Origin: Molossus alvarezi
Lineage: Eukaryota > Chordata > Mammalia > Chiroptera > Molossidae
Direction: 5' to 3'
DNA length: 64,000 bases
Assembly: GCA_037176705.1 (NCBI GenBank)
Contig: CM073898.1
Span: 22,366,488-22,430,487 of the forward strand
The position numbers were made by a program, and so were the translations under genes. The notes beneath the pieces were generated by a model. It did not search any database. It was not told the origin of the DNA and saw only the letters and a program-made list of their open reading frames with translations. Shown here piece by piece: positions 35,350 through 45,109 of the stretch (position 1 is its first letter; each line of letters begins with the position of its first letter).

Positions 35350-36320
35350 CAAAAACTTTTAAAAATGTTCAGTGTTTCCGTTCTACCTGAAGATTTTGAA
35401 GAGCATGAAGTCCAGGAAGTCTGTCAGTGGGGGCAGCGGGGGCAGAGGACTGAGATACACCAGACTTAGCACATGGGAAACTACTCACTTTTTAGGTTGT
35501 TTTCTGTGTTTTAAAAACAATTCTTCCCTCTGAATATACCTGAAAGCCTTCCTCCTTCTAATGGCTGTGGTATCTTTCTCAGATCTCTATCTATCCCACA
35601 TCTCCACTTTGTTTCCCTACTTTCTTTATATTTTTATGGTCTCCCTTTTTATTGCTCTCTATTTGTGCTCATATCCCCCAAATGGAAACTACAAAAGATT
35701 AAGACTAAATAGAAAAAAAAAAAAAACACATAATTAAGAAATATATCTTTAAAAAGGAGAAAAATCTCATTTGCATTTACACAGAGAGGCAAAATTTTAG
35801 ACAAAACAGCATGTTTCAGCTTCTTTAATTCAGTGCCCTTTAAATATACATAAAAACCATAAGCTTTGCTTTAAAGTTATTGAAAATTTCAGAATGCATT
35901 GCATGTGATGTAATGAAAATCAATCATCAATCTAATTTTATGTTGAATGTGTTTTTCCCAACTAGCCAAAACTTCCTCCAAACTTTTCCTCAATTTGATT
36001 CGACGGTTCAGGGGGTCATTCAAGATGTCATCTCTCGTCGGGAGAAGATCTTAACCAAATTTTAAAAACAACTGAGCAAATAATTTCTTTTCCATGTGTG
36101 GGTCTCTTGACTTCAGTTTAGAAATCTCCTTGTGGACATCAGGACAAATATTTGAAATCGAACCTAAGTGTTATAAACCAGAACATCAGATCTTTGGGAG
36201 GGCATTACAAGATTGAAACAAATTGAAGCCACATCCACAGTCAAATAGCCTAATAATCGACATGGACAAATAGCAAACAAACATTTACAGAATTCGACTG
36301 ACAGGATTTAATAAGCTCAT
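35350..36320. other. Intergenic DNA, nothing recognised
   Basis: A poly-A run is at about 35708-35725; no gene or named repeat is supported. Confidence 0.35.
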
Positions 36321-36323
36321 CAA

Positions 36324-36800
36324 TGTGGTAGGCTAAAAAATCGTCCCCAAAGATACCCATGTCCCAATCCCCAGAATCTGTCAGTATGTTGCCTTACATG
36401 GTAAAAGGGATGCTAAATATGTGACTAAATGAGGGATTTTTGAGATGGGTTGATTATCTCAGATTATTTTGGGCTCAATGTAATCACAGGGTTCTTATGA
36501 GGAGGAGGTAGAAGGGTCAGAGTCTGTGTGACTATGGAATCAGAGGGAGAGAGGGGTGTGTGATCATAGATCATCAGTCAGAGTTGGCAGGGCCACAAGC
36601 CGAGAAATATGGGAAGCCTCTTGAAGCTGAAAAGGGCAAGCCAGCAGATTCTTCCCTAGCAACTTCCAAGGGAACACAGCCCTGCCAAACCATTTTAGAC
36701 TTCGGATCTCTAGAACAGAAAGATCATACATTTGTATCGCTTTAAGCCTCTTCATTTCTGATCATTTACTATATAAGCAATTGGAATGGTGTAACGTGAG
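36324..36800 (+). mobile_element. MLT2-type (ERV-L) solo LTR
   Basis: Begins TGTGGTAGGC with tcgtccccaaagatacccat, then gtatgttgccttacatgg, ctcaatgtaatcacaggg, ggccacaagccgag, tagaacagaaagatcatac and ctttaagcc. This is the motif order of MLT2 LTRs of the ERV-L class. The matching internal region is absent here. It is old and diverged, with the 3' end approximate. A minus-strand relative lies at 60051. Confidence 0.8.
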
Positions 36801-36804
36801 TCAG

Positions 36805-38430
36805 AGACCCAGGCAGGGAGACACTATTTAATAAAGACTAGAAATCACAACACAATAGGATAAAGGCTAGAAATCACAAATCTCATATTATCTAGTGGTA
36901 ATAAGAAGATAGGAACCTAGCTATGGTAGGGTCTGGGCAGTAGGTTGGGAAACATCAATAATACATGACCTGTTTTTATATTTGTGGCAAGAACTGCCTA
37001 AATTTTCCCTTCCCATGGATGGGGACAAGGCTAAGTCAACAAATACCCCTAAGAGGAAGAAGGGTTTAATTATAGAAGTCAGGAAAAAGGATATCATGAT
37101 CCAATAGAATACCAGGGTACTCTGATGATGAACATCAGTGACGTCCACAATGCCATTCCTGAAAGTCTGGGTGCATTAAATCCAAATATTGCTGCTTTTG
37201 TGTCATCTGCAGTGGATATAACCATCATCCAGTAATCGATGAGAAAGATTGCTTTCCTACTCTTTATGGGATGGAATGGCTCATCACCCCTTCTCCCTTA
37301 TTTTTCTTTCCCTACCTTGGGCAACTGTTTTTCAGGTAAGTTTCCACTAAAATGCCCTTAATTATTCATTGTATATCTTAATAATTTAGCAAGAACATTG
37401 TCTTACATAGCTTCACTGCAAGTTGCTAGCATGTATGACTTTCAATAAGGGCTTACTATCCACACTAACCACTCTCATATAAATAATTAAACACACTTAG
37501 GGCACCGGCACCCTGTTATTCTAAGTCTAGAGAGAAAAGCAAATAGGATTTTCTTCTACGCAAGTGCTTTTTTTTTTTTTTTTTTTCCTGCAGTCATGGC
37601 ATAGCCTAGGAATAGCTTCTAACTCACCCCAGGCCTAAGTGTGTCTGAGTTCTCCACTTGTAGCTAATGCCCCACTTGGTAATGCCCCACTGGAGAAGAA
37701 AGGCAGAAGGAAGAATTGCCAGAGTGAGGTCCCTAACCATTTTCTCTCTCTAACCTCAGACTTGCATGAGCCTATACTTATACATAGTAGCAATGTCCTT
37801 CTGTCTATCATTCTTTTACACTGATTCCCCAACAGGATAATAGTACTTCTCAGACCTGATCTTTCAATTCTTCCAAAACTCCTAGCTCAGGCTCACCCTT
37901 CCTAGAATGGTTCATCACTGTCTGACACAGATAGTCTCCCCATCAGTACGTATTCTTGATGCTCAGCTAACAAATACTGGCTCCAGGATTCATGCATGCT
38001 TTGGTGACATCAAAGGGAAGAGGACAAGGATGGGAAGATGAACAATCAGCAGGACTTTTTATTGTTGTTGTAAATATTCTGCATGCATGAGGCGGGGCCT
38101 CTTCCCTCTGAGTTAGCAGTATCTTAGAGACTATCTCTGAGTTTTCTCTATGTCTGTAGATGCTTTGAAGATTAATTAGAGGGAACTTTGAAGGCATGAT
38201 TAAGAAACATGACATGTGGTCTGCTGTTGTAAGAACCTAAAGTTCAGTGCTACAGAGTAACACTATTATTTTAATGACAGTTAGTTGCTGTATGTGCACT
38301 GATGGTTATTTTTGTGTGAAGTAAATTTAGTAAATCAAATAGGATTTTGCAGGTTTGAAGGCCAATGACACCTATTTATTTATAGAAGAAAAGATACCTT
38401 AACTTTAGCTTACATAGAACATCATTCATT
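36805..38430. other. Intergenic DNA; poly-T at about 37569, no gene
   Basis: A short imperfect repeat at about 36830-36880 has two copies of gactagaaatcacaa / ggctagaaatcacaa. A T-run is at about 37569-37587. No gene is recognised. Confidence 0.35.
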
Positions 38431-38436
38431 TTTTTT

Positions 38437-38708
38437 CTTTTATTTCTCACCTGAGGATAATATGTTTTTCTTTTATCCTCACCCGAGGACATTTTTGCAT
38501 TTATCTTCAGATAGAGCAGGAGGGAGAGGGAGGAAGAGAGAGAGAAACATCGATGCAAGAGAGACACATCGAGTGGCTGCCACCGACACAACCCTGACCG
38601 GGGCTGGGGACAAACTGCAACCGAGGCACATGCCCTTGACTGGAATCAAACCCGTAACCCATTGGTCCACGACCAGTGCTCTAACTGCTGAGCCAAACTA
38701 GCCAGGGC
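38437..38708 (-). repeat. VES SINE, minus strand, with a duplicated tail motif
   Basis: Reversed head gccaaactagccagggc at the right end, reversed B-box region, gggacaaactgcaaccgag, gagaaacatcgatg, GA-rich block and tatcctcacccgaggac. A second tail-like motif, ctcacctgaggata, occurs 26 bp further out at about 38447. A diverged TSD (tcattcattttttt/tcatttattttttt) brackets the whole, so the doubled tail lies inside the element. Confidence 0.88.
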
Positions 38709-38744
38709 TCATTTATTTTTTTATTGAACTTATTTCAATTTTAT

Positions 38745-39150
38745 TTATTTATTTGTATATAATTTTTATTGATTTTATTAGAGTGGCATTGGCAAATAAT
38801 TATATAAGTTTCAAATGCACAAGTCTATAATATATCCTTTATACATTGTATTGTGTTCACCACAAAGTTGTCTCCTTCCTTCACCATTTATCACCCCCCC
38901 CAACCTTAACCTCTTCTTCCTCCTCCCCACCCCCTTTCCCTCCTGTAATCACCATGCTGTTGTCTGAGTCCATGCGCTTCAGTGGTTTTATTTTGCTTAA
39001 CTCTTCATCTTGCTCAGCCAGTCTCCAAACCCCCTCACCTCTGACTATCTGTTCTCTGTATCTGAGTCTGTCTCTATCTTGTTAGTTTATTTTGTTTATT
39101 AGATTCCACACATAAGTGAAATCGTATAGTATTTGTCTTTTTCTAGCCTG
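38745..39150 (-). repeat. L1 3'-end fragment, minus strand
   Basis: tattgattttattagagtgg, catttatacattgtattgtg, a CT-rich stretch, cctgtaatcaccatgctgtt and gattccacacataagtgaaat follow the reversed 3' end of an L1. The same family occurs at 28288, and this copy extends further into the 3' UTR. It adjoins the SINE, whose insertion site is at or near its T-rich start. Confidence 0.7.
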
Positions 39151-39411
39151 GACTTGGAGAGATTATACACAGAACATCTTTACTTGATGTTGATGGTAGC
39201 CAAGAAGCAGTTCCTATCAAATACTTTGAAGTTCCAGATTTCTGTCTCATCATACCTGTTACGGTAATTTTGAGGAGGAATAAATAAGGAATCTTAAAAA
39301 TCAAAACTACTCTTTGAAACCATCTTTGCTCAATTATTTTTGAACAAGTTTTGTCATATTTAGAGAAATCTTTTATGCATAAATACATGGATATTGATAC
39401 TCAAAAATGTA

Positions 39412-40445
39412 CAGGCAGTCCTTGCTTTGCACATTTTAATATGCATGGATTTCAGTTACCATGGGTTAAAGAAGTAACACCAGTCTCTCAACAGTTTGGT
39501 ACAAATTTTGGTTGTACGAAAATATATTAACTGTTAGTATTATACGAAGTACGAATTTCACTGTCGGCTATTCAGCCCACAAATCATTATGTGAATAAAA
39601 GACACACAACATGAGCAGTGATTAATCATATCATTCCTTTCCAAGTCTGTCAATGTTATTTATTGCACATTTGTTTGTTTTGAGTTCACACATAGCAACA
39701 TGTGTGGTTATGTTACCATCTTATCTTCCAGTGATAAACCTACATGAGATTTTACAAAAATGGGTAATCAACAGAGGGTATTAACCAACAAAGATTAAAG
39801 TGCAACAAAATGGAAAGTAATGCTGAAAGTGAAATGCAAATAGAACAAATCGATTTAGGGAATAAATGCTGACTACAGAGATATTCATTCTGCTACCCTC
39901 GTGGAGGTGGCCAGAGAAAGCTAGTGAATGCAGACTTGTGGACACAAATCAGGAGCACAGTTGTGATGAGAAGGATGAAGATATCCTAGAGGAAGTAACA
40001 TTGACAAAAACTTTACAGTAAAACAAGTCCCAGATATATCTCACAACACTGAATACACAAGGAACACTGTTAGAAGCTGATCCAGCTTAGAAAGGAACAT
40101 GATAATTTACCAAGTCATAGAAAAGATGCTTGTTCTGTACTGTAATTATGTAACAGGAAGGCAAACACTGTTCAAACTATCCTGAAGAGTTCATTTATTT
40201 TTTAAAGGCAGTAAGACACTTGAATTCTCAATGTTTCTAATTTTTAAATTATAATATGCTAAATAAATGGTAGTTATACTAATTTTTATTCCCCATACAT
40301 TTATAACCAATGGTAGAGAATTTTTGATGTTTGAAGAAAAAATTAGTAAAGGTTACAGGACATTTGTACTTTCCCTCGTTGATTATTGAGGTCACTGTGT
40401 ATAGTTGTAGCTTGCGTGGGCAGTTATAGTCCTGCACTGCGATCC
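39412..40445 (+). pseudogene. Dead Tigger/pogo-type DNA transposon
   Basis: A TIR-like start, caggcagtccttgctttgc, at 39412 is followed by plus-strand remnants of a pogo-family transposase. Around 40075-40200 the reading resembles the conserved C-terminal part of Tigger transposases (an LEADP-like motif, then an IEKML-like motif and a segment preceding the stop), broken by several in-frame stops and shifts. The central DDE region is largely missing, so the copy is internally deleted. The right TIR is not clear; the end is set where the Tigger-like text fades. The transposase would have cut and pasted DNA between TA sites; this copy cannot. Confidence 0.6.
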
Positions 40446-40449
40446 TAAA

Positions 40450-41790
40450 AGACCAGGGTTCTTTCTACTTCTACCATACTGTACGCACTCACTTGGAGAT
40501 CGATCATTTAGCCAGGTTTGACTAAAAGTTCTCAACTGTTGAGTTGATGGTAAGATAACTATTACTCATTAAAAAGTAAGTAAATCTCAATATCTTATAT
40601 TCTGAAGGGCAGAAGCAGGGCAGGAATGGCAGGAACGATGTAACCTACCATGAATTATGGGTGTAGAATCGTGAAAAAGCCTCTGCTATGTTCCTTATTT
40701 GGAGAGACTGGAGAATTGACGTTTGCAACTTGGTTGGACCAAGAAAAAGCTGGAATCCCAGGAATAAAACAATGTTTAGTGAAGTTAAGTGGGGTAAAGG
40801 AGAGATAAATACTTCTGTGATTATCCTTGGGCCCTCTTTCTTCCCTATGTTGGATATCATCTGAAGAAAGAACATAGGAAACATGTTTTTCTCTTTCTAC
40901 CTAGACACCTTAAAATCAATATGTTGATTTTGCGTTCTTATTTATATAATGGAAAATTAGTTTGGGATTGATTAACATAGAATCAGTAAGAAAGACATTG
41001 TGAACATGTTGGGATGAATTCGTTTTTTGAGAAATTGCTGTAATCACGCCCACAGTGAATGAATCAAACTATCTCTTCAACTTTTGTGAGGCTTCATCTA
41101 TTGTTCCCTCTTTACTACACAGTAAAAAAATGAGACAAGGTCTACCTTTGTTTTGTAAATTGCATTATGTTGAGTATTATTGAGGGTTTAAAAAAAACTA
41201 ATTTATGGTGTACTCAGAATAATTTTCAATGTGCATTCAAGGGAGTAATCAATATACCTTCCTTTTAAATTGAATGCTGTGTTCAGCAACTCCCCTAGTT
41301 CCATAATTTCAAATTTTATCTCTGAATTTAAATAAGAAGCAATATTTTATAAGTGGAAAGACACAATGTGCAGAATAACAAGTTCCTTGCTAGAGAAGAA
41401 CATTGTGGTGGTGACTGTGTTTCTGGTGGCTGGGAAGTGAAATGGTCTGTGGTCCTCATCCCTACCTGCCTTTTCAGAATCGCTGACTCGGTTTAGTCCC
41501 TGAGGCCAGTGTGTGACGAGATCATTGGGGGAAGGCCACGCTCTAGCTAGGGCTGCCACCAACATCTCAAACTTTAACACTGTTAAGACACTGCAGTCCA
41601 TGCTTATTCTAATAGACTCATGCTAGGTTTCTCCCTGTTGGTTCCATGCCTGTTGGTTTTGGGGGGTGGAAGGTCTTACCTCTGACTTTGTAACCTTGGA
41701 GTCAGACCCCAGTGTCTCAGTTACTTCAATAGTGAAACAAATGTTTGATGGTTGCCTCTAACGTGAAAGTCTCTGACTCTGAATGTCAGG
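40450..41790. other. Intergenic DNA, nothing recognised
   Basis: No named repeat or gene. The 84-codon frame at 41347-41601 has no recognisable homology. Confidence 0.35.
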
Positions 41791-41801
41791 GAGGTCATAT
41801 G

Positions 41802-41931
41802 CAGGGTGGGGCAAAAGTAGGTTTACAGTTGTAACACAAATTAATAATACACTAATTAATAAATGATAATACCAGAATAAAGTCTGTGATTTGTGTACTT
41901 ACAACTGCAAACCTGCTTTTGTTTCACCCTG
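41802..41931. mobile_element. Mariner-type MITE, 130 bp
   Basis: Inverted termini of about 31 bp: the left end starts cagggtggggcaaaagtagg and the right end reads, reversed, cagggtgaaacaaaagcagg. The complementarity extends inwards through cagttgtaa and acacaaat, leaving a short AT-rich loop. The right flank is TA as expected for Tc1/mariner insertion; the left flank is TG, which one substitution would explain. It has no coding capacity, so it depended on a transposase in trans. Confidence 0.88.
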
Positions 41932-41944
41932 TATATATGTACAC

Positions 41945-42345
41945 ATTTTCTTGTGAAGTTTTCATTTTCACTTAACATCTTTTAGATACAATTCCATATC
42001 AGTTCATAGAGGCCTTCCTTATTTTTATAGCAGCAGAATGCTTTATTGTGTCTATGCAGAGTGAATTCAACCAATCTCCTACTCTGGACATTTAGAAAGT
42101 TAACAATATTTTGTAATTATAAATAGAATTGCAGTAAAAATTTTGTTCCCCATACCATATGTAAAGATAAAGTTAAAGTCCAAATGTATTAGAGATTTAA
42201 ATGAAGAAAATGAGAGTATACAAGTACTGGGGGAAAACAAGAATAAATTTGTCCCTAATTTGTATATACAGCAAGGCTTTATGAGTTTTCTGAAAACATA
42301 ATCTGCAGAACATTTAGGTTATGAAATAGATTTAATCATAGTGAA
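41945..42345. repeat. L1 fragment with internal inversion
   Basis: 41945-42140 reads as reversed L1 sequence (gcagcagaatgctttattgt, tacaaataatgctgcaat-like text). From about 42150 the text reads as plus-strand L1 (ttagagatttaaatgaagaa, tacaagtactgggggaaaac). The two parts come from neighbouring L1 positions but opposite strands, the arrangement left by twin priming. Diverged and non-coding. Confidence 0.55.
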
Positions 42346-42618
42346 TTCATCAATGTATTAGATGTTACATGACTTTTTTTTTTCATGTACTTGGGACATC
42401 TTAATTTGAGTACCTTCTTACCACTAGGTTTAGACACAGTTAGTTACCTGCTCTTCCATGTTACCACAGCACCTAATCATGTGGGATGGCAGTTATTTGT
42501 CTATATGATTTCCCAGCAGAGTCAGTAATTCCTAAACCAAAGTGTTCACTTTCTTTTAAGATGCACACCCCTTCCCTTTTTTGTTTCTATAGGTCTGTCC
42601 TATAAGAGGTATACATGT

Positions 42619-42652
42619 AGTGTGTGTGTGTGTGCGCACGTGTGTGTGTGTA
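42619..42652. repeat. (TG)n tract with CG-containing centre
   Basis: About 32 bases of unbroken alternating pyrimidine-purine sequence (TGTGTG, then TGCGCACG, then TGTGTG). Like 18855-18899, it is a Z-DNA-prone sequence; no function is shown. Confidence 0.85.
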
Positions 42653-42790
42653 TCATATTGATTTTGGAGAACCCTGACTAATGTACTCACTTAGGCTATT
42701 ATTATGGAGGCTGAGTTTAAAACAACAACAACCCAAAATAGTAGTAATAATAATAAATCTTTGCTTCGAATCATGTTTTTGTTTGATGAT

Positions 42791-42845
42791 TCTTTCTTTC
42801 CTTCCTTCCTCCCTCTCTTCCTTCCTTCCTTTCCTCTCTTCTTTC
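42791..42845. repeat. (CTTC)n imperfect microsatellite
   Basis: Interrupted CTTC/CCTT units; frames on both strands here are artefacts. Confidence 0.85.
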
Positions 42846-42854
42846 AAACTTCAT

Positions 42855-43078
42855 ACATTTTTTATCAATTAGATATACCAAGGAATAAATAAAATGTGTG
42901 CTTCAATAAAATAACGGCTTAATATTTCATTTGAGCTTTGCATACAAAATCTCACTGAATTCTTGTTTTCAATTTCCAAGGTAGTTATTTATAATATATG
43001 TTATATACATACTGTATATACATATACTTACATATGTGTAGAATTATAAATATAGATATAGATAGATATATAAGTAGT
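42855..43078. other. AT-rich intergenic DNA
   Basis: Contains imperfect TATA/ATAC runs at about 42990-43075; no gene. Confidence 0.4.
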
Positions 43079-43395
43079 GTATTAGTCAGTCTATTTCAGA
43101 GACACAAAACCAATAGGACAAATGTTGATATATATACAAGAGAAGATTTATTACAGAAATTGGCTCATATAGTTATGGAAGCCAAGAATTTCACAATTTG
43201 CCTTCTAAATGCTAGGAGACCAGGAGATCTTGTGGCATAATTCAGTCCAAGTCTGAAGCCTGAGATCCAGGAGGACACTGGTGTAACAGGAATGCTGGTG
43301 CTAATTCCTTCTAGAAACACCTACTGTCATAGACACACCCACCTGGGTATCCCTTATCCCCATCAACCTGACTCATAAAATTAACCACCATAGAG
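43079..43395 (+). repeat. Ancient LTR-like interspersed repeat, class not assigned
   Basis: tgtattagtcagtctatttc, cacaaaaccaataggac, agaagatttattacagaaa, ttggctcatatagttatgg and, at the end, cataaaattaaccacca are the landmarks of a very widespread mammalian interspersed repeat I know by wording but cannot name safely. It ends immediately before the GATA array. Confidence 0.6.
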
Positions 43396-43402
43396 AGATG
43401 AC

Positions 43403-43453
<51 letters not shown>

Positions 43454-43475
43454 GATAGATAGATGATAGATAGAT

Positions 43476-43522
<47 letters not shown>

Positions 43523-43537
43523 GATAGATAGATAGAT

Positions 43538-43580
<43 letters not shown>

Positions 43581-43649
43581 GATAGATAGATGATAGATAG
43601 ATAGATAGATAGATACATAAATACATAGATACATAGATACATAGATATA
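43403..43649 (+). repeat. Long (GATA)n array
   Basis: About 245 bp of GATA units with regularly placed GATGATA interruptions, ending in ACATAGAT variants. It gives long Tyr/Leu/Ser/Ile frames on the minus strand in three phases, which are artefacts. Such arrays are highly length-variable. Confidence 0.97.
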
Positions 43650-44390
43650 GATTTTTCATGTTCAGCATATATTCTACTAACACTACTCAGGGAAAAAGAA
43701 ATGTATAAAATCTTTTATGTGAGACTAATTTTTAAATCAGATCTAATTAGATCTGACTGTTTGAGGGTAACATATATAGCACTAATCATTAGAATCAACA
43801 GCAGAGAAATCTATTAGTACCTTTGCTTTCGAAGAAAACAATTTTGTTTTGTCTGGAAATATCAAGGAAGCAGAGAGAAAATGAATAGCAAGGGAAAACC
43901 AATCAATGTGTTTGATGCAGCCAAATGTTGGCAGATACAGGGAATTGTCAGGCAAGACTGACAAAAATGTGATGACAAGAAAAGAAAGATGTTAACTTAG
44001 AAACAGAAAAAAAAAAATCAACCTCGGCTGGTGCTTTTGTAGCATGAACAACCTGCCAAAAGGACCTCATGCTGTGCTTCCCTATTACTGGCTCTGTCTT
44101 CAGAGTCCCTGTGCTGCAGCCGGTGCTCATCCAGGCAGAGTCAGAAAGACATGATTGAATGATTGGCCAATAAATGAGATTCATATAAGTGGCCTCTAGG
44201 AAAATTCCCAAGTCAAAATAAATAATTATTTGTTTTATGCACTGGGTGAATTCTGTCTAGCTAAGTAATGCTCATAGCCTACATTCTGCTTCACATCTAC
44301 CTACATGCACACACATGCACATGACCAAGCCCAGGCAAAGTAGACAAGGACATTTTGAACGTCCTCCTTCTTTCTGACACTCGTGTGCAT
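43650..44390. other. Intergenic DNA, nothing recognised
   Basis: An inverted pair, atctaattagat, lies at about 43741-43752. No gene or named repeat. Confidence 0.35.
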
Positions 44391-44394
44391 TTTT

Positions 44395-45105
44395 TTTAGC
44401 CCTCTCTGACCCAAACTCCTGGCAACCACTGGTCTTTTTACTGTCTTCATAGTTTTGCCTTATCCACAATGTCATATGGTTGGAATCCTACATTGGCTTC
44501 TTTCACTTAGTAATATTTACTTAAGATTCCTCCATATCTATTCGTGTTGTGAGAGCTCATTTCTTTTTAGCACTGAACAGTATTCTGTTGATGATTTATC
44601 CATTCACAGTGTCACTGAAGGACATTGTGGCTGCATTCCTGTTTGGAAAATTATGAATAAACCTGCCATAAAATGTACGTGCATGCAGATTTTTACATAG
44701 GTTTAAGTTTTCAAGGTACCTATCAAGGATCACAGGTTGCTTCCATACCTTTGCCATTGTAAATAATACTGTAATAAACATAGGGATGCACATATCTTTT
44801 CAAATTGGTGCTTTGGATTTCTTCAGATAAGTACCCAGAAGTGGGTCTATGGTAGTCTTGTTTTTAATTTTTTGAGAAATCTCCAAATGGTTTTCCATAG
44901 TGGCTGCATCAGTTTACACTTCCACCAATAGTGCACGAGGGTTCCTTTTTTTGCACATCCTCACGCAAACTTATTATTTGTTGTCTTTTTTATAATAGCC
45001 AGTATGACAGGTATGAGGTATTTCAGAATAGACATTCTACAAAGAGGTCATAGAGCTGGCCAACAAACACATGAAGAGATACTCAACACTACTCACCATT
45101 AGGAA
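44395..45105. repeat. L1 fragment with 5' inversion
   Basis: 44395-45018 is reversed L1 (for example ttccatagtggctgcatcag, cacttccaccaatagtgcac, tttgttgtcttttttataat). From about 45025 the strand switches to plus with agaatagacattctacaaag, gccaacaaacacatgaagag and actcaacactactcac. In L1 order the plus segment lies immediately upstream of the minus segment, so this is one element whose 5' part was inverted. The coding sequence is the C-terminal part of ORF2, with many stops. Confidence 0.8.
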
Positions 45106-45109
45106 GAGT

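Noticed and set aside
43311..43683. Three overlapping Tyr/Leu/Ser/Ile-rich frames
   Set aside because: They are translations of the GATA array in three phases.
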